DNA of 64,000 nucleotides from Porphyromonas circumdentaria (GTDB lineage: Bacteria > Bacteroidota > Bacteroidia > Bacteroidales > Porphyromonadaceae): positions 70,051 through 134,050 of the forward strand of contig NZ_FUXE01000004.1 in assembly GCF_900167105.1 (NCBI RefSeq), in the 5' to 3' direction. A program made the position numbers and the translations under genes. This document shows positions 53,579 to 62,187 of the stretch, piece by piece (position 1 is the first letter of the stretch; every line of letters starts with the position of its first letter). The notes beneath the pieces were generated by a model. That model ran no database searches, was not told the origin of the DNA, and saw only the letters and a list, made by a program, of their open reading frames with translations.

Positions 53579-53923
53579 AAGCTCTTGCATTGAGAGACTC
53601 AAAGAGGGACCCGACCCTTCCGAGGCTCGAAGCTGGGGGAAAGCTCTTTCGGCAATGTGTCTCTATCAAATTCTTTTCGGTCAAAAAGGTCGGATGTGTT
53701 CCCATAGGCCTTCTCTTTTGGCAAGAAAAAGTTTGTTGAAACAGACCTTAGGGAGTCTGTACAACCCTCTTGGATATGTGATAAGATTTGTGATTTAGTT
53801 TCTTTTTTAGAGTCTGTCCTCTTTTCTTTCTCCCATAAAGGAAGAATGGGCAGGCTCTCTTTTATTTGTCGGAGGAGGTTTCTGGGGCTTCTGATGGAGG
53901 TTCTCCCAAAAAGGGATATATTC
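53579..53923. other. Intergenic region after katA
   Basis: No supported gene. A short inverted repeat ACAGAC/GTCTGT at 53741-53760 is not followed by a T-run. A minus-strand frame 53599-54273 spans the repeat array and the start of the next gene, and was rejected. Confidence 0.4.
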
Positions 53924-54022
53924 CAACGCACAAAACCACTCGTGCAAACTTCACTTTCCTCCCGAGTAAACTTTACTCCTCTCGGGTATAAACTTTCATT
54001 AGCACCTGTGCAAACTATCAAT
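53924..54022. repeat. 22-bp tandem repeat array, core TGCAAACTT (locus 3)
   Basis: The AAAC core starts at 53946, 53968, 53990 and 54012, exactly 22 bp apart, with a variant CAAC at 53924. Flanking motifs such as CCTGTGCAAACT match locus 1. It ends about 80 bp before the methyltransferase gene at 54102. Confidence 0.85.
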
Positions 54023-54101
54023 GGAAATAATTTGTGATATATTTTTGTGTTAAAAGTAAGTCGTAAGAGGGGGTGTTTGAAAATAAGTGATAGGAGAGGG
54101 T

Positions 54102-54545
54102 ATGAAACTGAAAATTCCGCCAGTGGTTGTATGCGCACTCTTTGCCGTGTTGATGTGGGGTGTTGCATGGAACTTTTCGCTGCTACATTTTCGTTCACTT
54201 TACGTGGCAGGCATCTCAATTCTTCTCGGGGGAGGTGTAGCCCTTGCGGGCGTAGTTGCCTTTCGGAAAGCACAAACTACTGTCCACCCGCAGAAGTTCG
54301 ATGGCTGCAAAGCTCTTGTAGACTCGGGAATCTATGCTCTAAGTCGCAACCCGATGTATTTGGGTATGGCAATAATCCTCTTCGGTTGGGCTTTTTGGTT
54401 GGGCGAGATGCTCGCTTTACTCGGTGTAGTCGGCTTCGTGCTATATATGAACTACTTTCAAATCTGCCCCGAAGAGCAGATGCTCAAGGCTAAGTTTGGG
54501 GCAACTTTCGAGAAGTACTGTCAGAAAACTCGCAGATGGCTCTAA
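54102..54545 (+). CDS. Isoprenylcysteine carboxyl methyltransferase-like (ICMT/PEMT) membrane protein
   Basis: This 147-residue protein has four hydrophobic helices and the ICMT-type motif G-I-Y-A-L-S-R-N-P-M-Y-L-G-M (about 75-88), followed near the end by C-P-E-E-Q-M-L and F-G-A-T-F-E-K-Y-C-Q-K-T-R-R-W. Such proteins methylate lipids or other hydrophobic acceptors using SAM. The start at 54102 is preferred to 54087 because it gives a clean signal-anchor. The 22-bp repeat array lies just upstream. Confidence 0.85.
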   Translation: MKLKIPPVVVCALFAVLMWGVAWNFSLLHFRSLYVAGISILLGGGVALAGVVAFRKAQTTVHPQKFDGCKALVDSGIYALSRNPMYLGMAIILFGWAFWLGEMLALLGVVGFVLYMNYFQICPEEQMLKAKFGATFEKYCQKTRRWL

Positions 54546-54686
54546 TCAGAATAGAGCCTTTCTTTTGAAAAATCCAAAAGAAAGGTGGAGAGATTCTTCT
54601 CAAGCCCATATCTTTCCATACAATGAAATGTACCTCTTTTTGCTTTTTCTCTATAACTTTGTTGTTGTGAGGAGGGTTTTAGTTTT

Positions 54687-55730
54687 ATGTTAGCCCAGAT
54701 AGTAGATGTATCTCAATGGACGGAACAGCAAATTCAGGCCGAGGGGACACGAGATAAGAACGTGTTGATAAGTCCTGAGGATGGGAAGACGTATTACTTT
54801 AAGAAGTCGCTCAATAAAATGGGAAAGAGTTATCCCTTTGAGTTTTGGTCAGAGATTGTAGCAAGCAAAATTGGCAAAGCTTTGGGATTTTCTGTGGCGG
54901 ACTATAATTTAGGTATTATCACTTCCGAGGGTAAGGTGCAAACAGTAGGAGCTTTGGTCGAGTCTGTTCATGCTTTGGATGAAGAGCTGGTCTCTGGGTA
55001 TAGTCTAATTGTACAGTATTACCCACTATTTAGCCATACTTATAAGGAGGAGCATCGTTTAGAACTGATTCTCAGAACCCTCAAATCTCACGGCTTAGAG
55101 AAGGAGTCGAAGCGGGTGTTTGAGTGTATGCTTTTTGATGCCATTATCGGTAATACAGACCGACACTCAGAAAACTGGGCTTTTATCATTACAGATAGTT
55201 TCTCCAGATTTCTAAAAAACTTGGAAGAGGCTTCTGAGGGTGAAAACGCAAAGTCTGGAGAGCAGGAAAAACCATTTTGGGATAAGATTGATTGGGTGAT
55301 AAAGAAACTTATTTCTGCGTTGATGCGTTTCTCTCCTTTATACGACAATGGAAGCTCCTTGGGTAGAGAGATTGTAGAAGATAAAATTGTGCGTATGGTG
55401 CACGATTCGGAGGCAATGGAAAAATATATCCTTTCTGGAAAGCCTGATATTAGAGTAGTGGAAAAGAAGATATCCTTTCTTGAAACGATAAAATACCTTT
55501 TGTCCAACTGTGATTATGAGAAACCTATGAGAGAGGTAATACAAAAGATGAGAAAGGCTTATCACAGAGATACGATTCGATTTATATTGGACAACGTGGA
55601 TAGGAAGTGTATCGATAAAGTCCCAGAGCAATATAGATTGAGCAAGGAGCGAAAGGAGTTTATGTATCGGCTCATTACGGAGCGTATAGAGCGTATCATT
55701 AAAATGGAGGAAACATTATGTGCCATATAG
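54687..55730 (+). CDS. HipA-like protein kinase
   Basis: This 347-residue protein has the HipA kinase core: K39/K40 in a Y-Y-F-K-K loop, catalytic G-N-T-D158-R-H-S-E-N163-W, and the metal-binding Y-D220-N-G-S-S. HipA-type kinases phosphorylate aminoacyl-tRNA synthetases or other targets and cause growth arrest. It lacks an obvious HipB (HTH) antitoxin gene upstream; the following gene overlaps its end by 13 bases and may supply the partner. Confidence 0.82.
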   Translation: MLAQIVDVSQWTEQQIQAEGTRDKNVLISPEDGKTYYFKKSLNKMGKSYPFEFWSEIVASKIGKALGFSVADYNLGIITSEGKVQTVGALVESVHALDEELVSGYSLIVQYYPLFSHTYKEEHRLELILRTLKSHGLEKESKRVFECMLFDAIIGNTDRHSENWAFIITDSFSRFLKNLEEASEGENAKSGEQEKPFWDKIDWVIKKLISALMRFSPLYDNGSSLGREIVEDKIVRMVHDSEAMEKYILSGKPDIRVVEKKISFLETIKYLLSNCDYEKPMREVIQKMRKAYHRDTIRFILDNVDRKCIDKVPEQYRLSKERKEFMYRLITERIERIIKMEETLCAI

Positions 55731-56419
55731 TAGACCCAGCTTGGGTAAAAGATTGTCCCTTTAGAACCATTCTGGTGAGTTGGCGGGCTGGATTAGGCCA
55801 ATGTCGACATATTGTCGGAGAGATTACTTTAGACGAAGAGAGAGGGGCTCTATTCTCTTACCGAGCAGGTGTCTCGGAAATCAAAAAGGAGGGGTTTATG
55901 GGTTTTCACGGACTTCCTTTAGAGAACCCGATTGATCAGAAGACCGCTTTTGATTTATTTCTTAGACGAATTATCAATACAGAACGAGAAGACGCCGAGC
56001 ATAAACTCGCTTTTTGGGGCATAAAGCCCGAGCTAATGCCCAATAAGTTGTACCTTTTGGGGGCAACTCAAGGGCGCAGTGCTAACGATGAATTTGAGTT
56101 TTTGCCTGTCTTACAGCAGATGTCTATTCCTTATACATTTGTTACGGATATTGCAGGTATAAGCTATTCCCAGATAGATCTCAAACAGTTGTCTGTCGGG
56201 GAGAGAGTTATTTGTGAGGCAGAACCCGATAACCAGTACGATGAGATGGCTGTTTGCGTGATGACTCAAGAGCGTAGAAAGATAGGCTACCTAAAGCGGG
56301 GAATTAATTGTTTGTTCTCTCAATTGGCTCCCCTCAAGGTTGATATCGTACACATTATAGATACTGAAAATATCAAGCAGGTATTTATTTCCTGTCAGAT
56401 ACCAGCCGCTTCACGCTAA
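55718..56419 (+). CDS. HIRAN-domain protein paired with the HipA-like kinase
   Basis: This 233-residue protein has a first half (1-125) with W-R-A-G-L-G-Q-C-R-H-I-V-G-E, of unrecognised family, and a HIRAN domain (about 133-215) with D-I-A-G-I-S-Y, G-E-R-V-I-C-E-A-E-P-D-N-Q-Y-D-E-M-A-V and I-G-Y-L-K-R-G. HIRAN domains bind DNA ends or single strands in damage-response enzymes. Its start lies 13 bases inside the kinase gene, so both are translated together. Confidence 0.8.
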   Translation: MCHIVDPAWVKDCPFRTILVSWRAGLGQCRHIVGEITLDEERGALFSYRAGVSEIKKEGFMGFHGLPLENPIDQKTAFDLFLRRIINTEREDAEHKLAFWGIKPELMPNKLYLLGATQGRSANDEFEFLPVLQQMSIPYTFVTDIAGISYSQIDLKQLSVGERVICEAEPDNQYDEMAVCVMTQERRKIGYLKRGINCLFSQLAPLKVDIVHIIDTENIKQVFISCQIPAASR

Positions 56420-56451
56420 GCATCGAGGGCAACGCATGTTATCTATTTTCC

Positions 56452-56480
56452 AGAGGCTATCTATTGGATAGTCTCTTTTT
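56452..56480 (+). terminator. Rho-independent terminator after the HIRAN gene
   Basis: AGAGGCTATC (56452-56461) pairs with GATAGTCTCT (56467-56476) with one G-T pair, followed by TTTT. Confidence 0.85.
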
Positions 56481-56758
56481 GTGAAAAAATGTATAGAGAA
56501 GGATAAACCTCCGAATGTTCTTCTTGTCTAAATAAATAAGAGAGGGGGTGAGTATTCTATCTCCATTTTGTTAGAGGTTTATTATTCTTGTTTTTTTGAA
56601 AGGCTTTTTGCCACACTTGCGGATAATGCAATACCCCCTCTTCCTCGGAAAGTAGTTGAGGGTGTTTCTTTTGGGGACTTGTATCCTCAGCCACTTTCCT
56701 TATTGGGTCTCGTTATGCGAGAGAAAAGTAAAGAGGTTAGCGTAGAAGAATCCTTTTT
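56481..56758. other. Intergenic region before the SDR gene
   Basis: No gene is supported. A 64-codon frame (56568-56762) that overlaps the next start has no protein features. No full promoter was recognised. Confidence 0.4.
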
Positions 56759-57787
56759 ATGAAAAAGAAGAGAGTATTAGTAACAGGAGCATCGGGTACC
56801 GTAGGCTACGAAGTGTTGAAACAGCTTGTGGCGCAGAGTATGTGCTTCGATGTTACGGTTTTTGATATAGAAACACCCAAAAGCAGGCACGCTCTGGAGC
56901 CTTTTAGGGATAGAGTGAGGTTGGTTTATGGCGATGTAACGCAGTCCAATCAATTGGTTACGGTATGTCGGGGTGTGGATTACGTGATTCATTTGGCAGC
57001 GGTAATCCCGCCTTTGGCTTATGAAAATAGGCAGTTGGCACAGCGTGTTAACGTAGAGGGTACGCGTGACCTCATCAGCAACTTGGAGAGCTATTCGCCC
57101 AATGCTTTCTTTGCTTATGGTTCTTCCATCTCTGTTTATGGCGATCGTGTACAGGACCCTTGGATTCGTGTAACAGACCCGTTGAAGCCCTCCGAACGGG
57201 ACTACTATGCAGTCACCAAGGTGGCGGCCGAGAAGATTGTGCGTGGGAGTAAACTACGTTGGACTATCTTTCGTCTTGCGGCCATTATGGGAGCTCAAAA
57301 TCACAAGATGGGTTCACTGATGTATCGCATGCCACTTGGCACCCCCATAGAGATAATTTCGCCCGAAGATACAGCGCGTGCCTTTGTCAATGCGCTACAA
57401 CAGGTTGATTTGCTCGAGGGTAAAATCTTTAATCTCGGTGGAGGAGCAGAGAATAGAATCTTCTTCCGTGACTTGTTGGTCAATAATTTCAGGCTCTTTG
57501 GATTGGGTAAATTCAACCTTCCCGCAAAGGCCTTTGCCGAGAAGAACTTTCACTGCGCCTATTATGCCGATGGAGATGAGCTGGAGAGTATCTTGCACTT
57601 TCGGCGTGATAACCTTGCTTCCTATTGGAAGCGTGTAGAGGATAGCATCCCCGCATGGCAGTATGTTTTGATGCGTTTGGTTGCTCCACTGGTCAAGAAA
57701 GTGTGGCTTTTCAAATCGGAGCCGTGGCAAGCCTACAAAACAGGAAATGTAAAGGAAATAAGGCACTTCTTTAGAGGGGTGTCTTGA
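56759..57787 (+). CDS. NAD(P)-dependent epimerase/dehydratase (extended SDR)
   Basis: This 342-residue protein has the nucleotide loop V-T-G-A-S-G-T-V-G (about 8-16), D-Y-V-I-H-L-A-A-V, an active-site serine in Y-G-S-S-I-S-V-Y-G and the catalytic Y-Y-A-V-T-K. It is an extended short-chain dehydrogenase, probably acting on a nucleotide sugar or a similar substrate that cannot be named. A strong hairpin follows. Confidence 0.88.
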   Translation: MKKKRVLVTGASGTVGYEVLKQLVAQSMCFDVTVFDIETPKSRHALEPFRDRVRLVYGDVTQSNQLVTVCRGVDYVIHLAAVIPPLAYENRQLAQRVNVEGTRDLISNLESYSPNAFFAYGSSISVYGDRVQDPWIRVTDPLKPSERDYYAVTKVAAEKIVRGSKLRWTIFRLAAIMGAQNHKMGSLMYRMPLGTPIEIISPEDTARAFVNALQQVDLLEGKIFNLGGGAENRIFFRDLLVNNFRLFGLGKFNLPAKAFAEKNFHCAYYADGDELESILHFRRDNLASYWKRVEDSIPAWQYVLMRLVAPLVKKVWLFKSEPWQAYKTGNVKEIRHFFRGVS

Positions 57788-57804
57788 TAAGAGAGAAGGA
57801 ACAA

Positions 57805-57845
57805 AGAGAACCCTAAAAGCTTTTGTGAAGCTCTTGGGGTTCTCT
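57805..57845. terminator. Hairpin between convergent genes
   Basis: AGAGAACCC (57805-57813) pairs with GGGTTCTCT (57837-57845), and the inner AGCTT/AAGCT arms add a second stem. It could end transcription from the SDR gene on the plus strand. Confidence 0.65.
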
Positions 57846-57925
57846 CATTGTGCCCCTCTTGGGGAGACTTTGGGGAAAGTGGCGCACAAACTCTTTAGAG
57901 CTGTGCTAATAAGTAAAGCACCACT

Positions 57926-60499
57926 TTATCTACGCACCGATACTTTAACAGCTTCTTCGCTACCCTCTACGTGTACCAGATAGATACCTTCGTGTAGGTT
58001 GAAAACAGCTTGCCCTGCATGGATTGCGCTCTTCTCGATGAGTAGTCCGTTTGTGTCGAATAGATGCACAGATGCCCCTTCTACGCCATAGCTTACTTGT
58101 AGTATGCCCTGCGCTACGGTGCATTGAACGCTACGCCCCTTAGCTATTTGTTCATTGCTCACTATCTTTTTGAAGTTTGCCACGATGCGGTAGTTGGTAT
58201 CCATGGTGATTTGGAGGGTAGGCTCTGTTTGCTCAGATTTCTTACCATTGATTGTCCAAAAGTCAAACGTGTAGTTGTCTTCGGGTTCGGCAGTTATCTC
58301 CACTTCAGTTCCCTCTTTCTGTCTTGAAGAGAGCGGTATTCTACCTCCTCCTACGGTAGCGTACACTCCGCCATTGTTGTCGGAAATAGAGATGCTTAGT
58401 TGGTAGTAAATAATGTCTCTCTCAAATACAGCTTCGACGAGAGTTTGCTTATTGAGGACCACTTCGAGGGTCGATTCGCCCTGTTTGGGAGTTTCTTTAC
58501 CATTTACGAGCCAATGCTTGAGGTGGTAATTTGGGGCAGGATGCGCTGTAAAGGTTACAGTTTGATCGGCTTTTTGCAGAGAGCTAGACTCGATTTCATT
58601 GCCTCCGATGGTAGCAGATACACGTCCCCACTCGGCATTGTTGGCTTGGAAGCTCACTCTGTGGCGTGTGTAAGCCTCTTCAAAGATGGCTTCTACCGTA
58701 GTTTCTTCCTTTATTTCCATCGCATACTCGGCACTTGTTGCCAAAACTTCTTTGTTGTTTATTTTCCACTTCTTAAGTAGATAGACCTCTTCCTTGGGAG
58801 TTGCAACGAAACGTATGGTAGTTCCCTCTTCGATGCTTGCTTCTGTGGGGAGCTCTTCTTCACCTCGGTAAGCCTTTACCGTTCCCTCTTCGTACGCGCT
58901 TTTATAGGTGAGTTTGTAAAATTCTTTTACGACCTCGCCCATCCTCTTGATATTGCCGAAGTTTTTCCACCAGTTAGCTGCCTTGTAAGCTGTAACGGCT
59001 TCGTCGGTAGCGACGTATAGCTCTACTGTGGCGAGCTTAACCTTATCGAAAGTTTTTGCATGCAGGGTAGGAGGTGTTACGTTCAAAGAGGTTACTTTGG
59101 TTAAGCTCTTACAGTTGCCCAACGCTTGTATTTTAAGCTCTGTGATGCTGGCGGGGAGGTATATTTCCTTAAGGTCGGCACAATTAAGAAAGCACATGCG
59201 TTCAATGGTCTGCAATCTTTCGGGAGCTTTGAAGGCAACTAATCCGCTTTCTGTAAAGGCGTTTTGCTCAATAATAGTTACGCTATTGGGAATATCAATG
59301 TTTTTAAGTGCTTTACATTCTTTGAAAGCATCAGAAGATATTTTTATCAATTTGTCGCTTAAGACGATATCTTGGAGACTACGGCTCAGAGCGAAAGCGT
59401 TCATTCCTATGGTTGTAACCTCGTTGCCCATAACTACACGAGTTAGTTTAGGCATATCGCTAAGAGCGGCATCGTCGATTAACGTAAGGTTGGAGGGAAG
59501 TATTACCTCTGCCAAATTGGGGTGCTTAGAGAAAGCTGTCTTAGGGAGTGCATTGCCCTCGATAGTTGCTTGTTGCATATCGAGCTTTTTAAGCCCTCCC
59601 ATATTACTTTGTATGAAAGCGATGTCTGTAGGGGTTATTGACCCTATCACGGTGAGACTTTCGCAAGCAGCCAAGTTGGTAATTGTCTTTAGTTGATTTT
59701 CAATCTTTCCAGCCTCTTTGACCGTAATCACAGGGTTAACGGGGTCGAGTGGGTCATCTATCGGAGTGGGTTCGGGAGTGCGGTAGCTGATTTTGAGTAC
59801 AGCTCGTTGCTTAAGTCCTGAACCATTGGAGTACTCTCCATAGCCCTCGGGGGTTGCCACGTTTTTAGAGTCGTCCGCTTTGTAAATAGTCGTAATGGGT
59901 TTCCCTGACACGTTCTTGGGATAGCAGTAAAAGTCTATGTAAGTTTGGCTTACTTCTCCCAAGGCTTGATTGGCTTCTGCCTCCATGGTCATGAGCATAC
60001 TCTTACCCGTATAGAGGAAAGGCTTGTCGAGCTTAATGACGATTTCGAAGTCTTCTGAAAGTTCGTCCATGAAACTTCCTGAAAAGGTCATGGTGGCGCA
60101 TAGATCTTTCTCTTTGTCTATGTCGTGCCATCTATATTTATTTTCTCCCTCTTTTTTCTTGAATTCGGTTATCTCCGTATTCGTTAGGTAGAGGCGGAGG
60201 TTAACGCTGTAATCATCCACATATATCATACCGTCTTGATTATAGACGCGCATCCGGATTTCGGTAATCTCTTTACCTTCAAGACCATTAAGGTCTTCGG
60301 TAGTGTAGAGCTGTTGTGAGCGACTATACTTGTAGTCAAAATCAAAAGGAGCTTTTTGACCGATACTTCCTTGGAAATGCTCCGTTGTCGTGTCATAGTC
60401 TCCTAAGCTAAAGGTTTGCTGTGCTTGCACCTTTCCTATGGAGAGGAAAGCAATTAGCAAAGCCAGATTACTTAATAGTAACGTAAACTTTTTGTACAT
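57926..60499 (-). CDS. BspA-like leucine-rich-repeat surface protein with a type IX secretion signal
   Basis: This 857-residue protein has a signal peptide (V-Q-A-Q), an N-terminal beta domain (about 30-245), a run of BspA-type LRR_5 repeats (about 270-500; for example L-P-S-N-L-T-L-I-D-D-A-A-L and I-P-N-S-V-T-I-I-E), three InlB-type B repeats (about 525-765; A-T-P-K-E-E-V-Y-L-L-K-K-W), and a type A type IX sorting domain at the end (V-H-L-F-D-T-N-G, I-Y-L-V-H-V). It is exported and fixed to the surface, where BspA proteins bind host matrix and other bacteria. Confidence 0.9.
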   Translation of the reverse strand: MYKKFTLLLSNLALLIAFLSIGKVQAQQTFSLGDYDTTTEHFQGSIGQKAPFDFDYKYSRSQQLYTTEDLNGLEGKEITEIRMRVYNQDGMIYVDDYSVNLRLYLTNTEITEFKKKEGENKYRWHDIDKEKDLCATMTFSGSFMDELSEDFEIVIKLDKPFLYTGKSMLMTMEAEANQALGEVSQTYIDFYCYPKNVSGKPITTIYKADDSKNVATPEGYGEYSNGSGLKQRAVLKISYRTPEPTPIDDPLDPVNPVITVKEAGKIENQLKTITNLAACESLTVIGSITPTDIAFIQSNMGGLKKLDMQQATIEGNALPKTAFSKHPNLAEVILPSNLTLIDDAALSDMPKLTRVVMGNEVTTIGMNAFALSRSLQDIVLSDKLIKISSDAFKECKALKNIDIPNSVTIIEQNAFTESGLVAFKAPERLQTIERMCFLNCADLKEIYLPASITELKIQALGNCKSLTKVTSLNVTPPTLHAKTFDKVKLATVELYVATDEAVTAYKAANWWKNFGNIKRMGEVVKEFYKLTYKSAYEEGTVKAYRGEEELPTEASIEEGTTIRFVATPKEEVYLLKKWKINNKEVLATSAEYAMEIKEETTVEAIFEEAYTRHRVSFQANNAEWGRVSATIGGNEIESSSLQKADQTVTFTAHPAPNYHLKHWLVNGKETPKQGESTLEVVLNKQTLVEAVFERDIIYYQLSISISDNNGGVYATVGGGRIPLSSRQKEGTEVEITAEPEDNYTFDFWTINGKKSEQTEPTLQITMDTNYRIVANFKKIVSNEQIAKGRSVQCTVAQGILQVSYGVEGASVHLFDTNGLLIEKSAIHAGQAVFNLHEGIYLVHVEGSEEAVKVSVRR

Positions 60500-60574
60500 A
60501 ACTTGGTTTTATTTATTTATGAATTGCGTATAAATGTTTGTCTGTTGTGTTGCCCCTCTCTTTGGGCATTGGAG

Positions 60575-62176
60575 TTAGAATAGAATACCCGCTACGGCTG
60601 CCCATCCACTCGGTGCTACCCGTCCCAGCAGGTGTTGAAAGGCTACTCTTGACTCCATACAAATAGCAACACGTGCCGACGGTAGTAGATACTCCCCACG
60701 AAGAGAAGCCTCAATATCGGTTCGGTTTATGGTTTGCAGGTGGTGGTTATGGCTTACGATAGTACGTAGTTTTTTAGAAAAGGGATGGTAGAAAGCATCT
60801 TCGGGTAGGGCACCAAAATGAAGTTGTTCTTTGAGGCAAAATCGGTGTTGTAAGAGGCCTTCTGCTCTCACTACAAGGTTGGGGATATACTTCGGCCGAT
60901 GATGATAGTGCACCCTAAGGCGGGGAGAGAGGTGCAGTAGCTCTTCATGCGCTTTAGATACTTTTCGCTTACTGTACAGGGCTTCAACTCTTACGGCTGG
61001 AAGGAACTCCCAACGATCTCTTTTTGTAGAGAGGGAGAGAAGTCCTTTCAGATCATTGGCAATGAAGTAACGTTGATAATTGCCCCGTTGTACTGCCACT
61101 AAGGGATAGAAGATGCCCTCTTGAAGTCCGTAAACATACTCGTCGCCCCGTCGCCCCTCCAACTCTATACTGTTGCTAATACCCCATGATAGCGGGCAAG
61201 GAGTCGAGAGGTAGCTTCCTGTAAGGTTTATATTGTGCGTTTGTAGATAAGCTAAGCGCAGTTCATTGCGCCCTTTGAGCGTGTATTCTATCCCGAGAGA
61301 GCGGTAGTAAGCAGTGGCAAAAAAGCCTTGTCGGGCTATGGGAGTGTAATCCAATCCTATACTGTAACCATGGCCGTTGAAAGCTTTTGCCTCTGCATTA
61401 CCAGCAAAGCGAAGAGAATACTCATCGAAGCCTAAAACATTAAGCACAAATTGTGTTCCCTTGGGATTGAGAAAGCTCATCTGATGCACCTGCTTATAGA
61501 TGCGTCCGCCTATCTCTAATCCGATTGTATGCGAGTGCCATTTGTATCCGATTCCTGCTTTGAGTAGCAGGTCGCCCACGCTGTTAAGGACACGAGGGTC
61601 TCTGTCTCTGCTCTTTTGGTAAGCACTGTATGCTCCCTCTACGCCCCATCGCCATAGAGGTGAGAAGGAGTGGCTATACCCTCCGCTAAAGGCATATTGT
61701 TCACTATGTAGAAAGCCTCCGATGGTGTCGGCAGAAGTATAGGGAGCAGTAAGCGAGTAGTCTGCACTTTCGCGTCCTGCTACTCTTTCGGCTCGAGACG
61801 TGGTGTAGGAGGCATTGCCCCACACGGAGGTAGCACTGTCCAGATGATAGAGAGAGCGGTACTGTATCGAGAAAGGGGTTTGTCGTGTGCCCTCGGAGAG
61901 GCTCTCTCTTCCCTTATTGTCTCGAGAAGAGAGAGCTATAATAGTTTGAGAAAGCGAACTATCGTATTGCAAGGGGTGCAGTAAAGCTGTCGAGTAGTGT
62001 GGGGCTATCCATAGATGTGTTGCCCGTTGCCGTTCCTCGATAGCCCTTGCCAGAGTATCTCGTTGGGGCATAGCAGGAGTACTCTGTGCCTTAGCCACTG
62101 AGCATAGTACCTCTGCTCCCCCCAAGAGGAGAAGTAGAAGCCCCCATATAGTACGAAATATAGTTCGCCTACTCAT
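60575..62176 (-). CDS. DUF6850-type outer-membrane beta-barrel protein
   Basis: This 533-residue protein has a signal peptide (A-K-A-Q) and many alternating beta strands (G-G-Y-S-H-S-F, G-L-E-I-G-G-R-I-Y, S-I-G-L-D-Y-T-P), ending with A-A-V-A-G-I-L-F, a C-terminal aromatic residue fit for barrel assembly. The layout matches the DUF6850 family. It lies 11 bases after the DUF4876 lipoprotein gene, and that pair commonly follows a TonB-dependent receptor in Bacteroidota. Confidence 0.85.
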   Translation of the reverse strand: MSRRTIFRTIWGLLLLLLGGAEVLCSVAKAQSTPAMPQRDTLARAIEERQRATHLWIAPHYSTALLHPLQYDSSLSQTIIALSSRDNKGRESLSEGTRQTPFSIQYRSLYHLDSATSVWGNASYTTSRAERVAGRESADYSLTAPYTSADTIGGFLHSEQYAFSGGYSHSFSPLWRWGVEGAYSAYQKSRDRDPRVLNSVGDLLLKAGIGYKWHSHTIGLEIGGRIYKQVHQMSFLNPKGTQFVLNVLGFDEYSLRFAGNAEAKAFNGHGYSIGLDYTPIARQGFFATAYYRSLGIEYTLKGRNELRLAYLQTHNINLTGSYLSTPCPLSWGISNSIELEGRRGDEYVYGLQEGIFYPLVAVQRGNYQRYFIANDLKGLLSLSTKRDRWEFLPAVRVEALYSKRKVSKAHEELLHLSPRLRVHYHHRPKYIPNLVVRAEGLLQHRFCLKEQLHFGALPEDAFYHPFSKKLRTIVSHNHHLQTINRTDIEASLRGEYLLPSARVAICMESRVAFQHLLGRVAPSGWAAVAGILF

Positions 62177-62187
62177 CGTACTTGCAA

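Noticed and set aside
53599-54273. 224-codon minus-strand frame after katA
   Set aside because: It crosses the 22-bp array and overlaps the ICMT-like gene, with no signal, motif or family resemblance.
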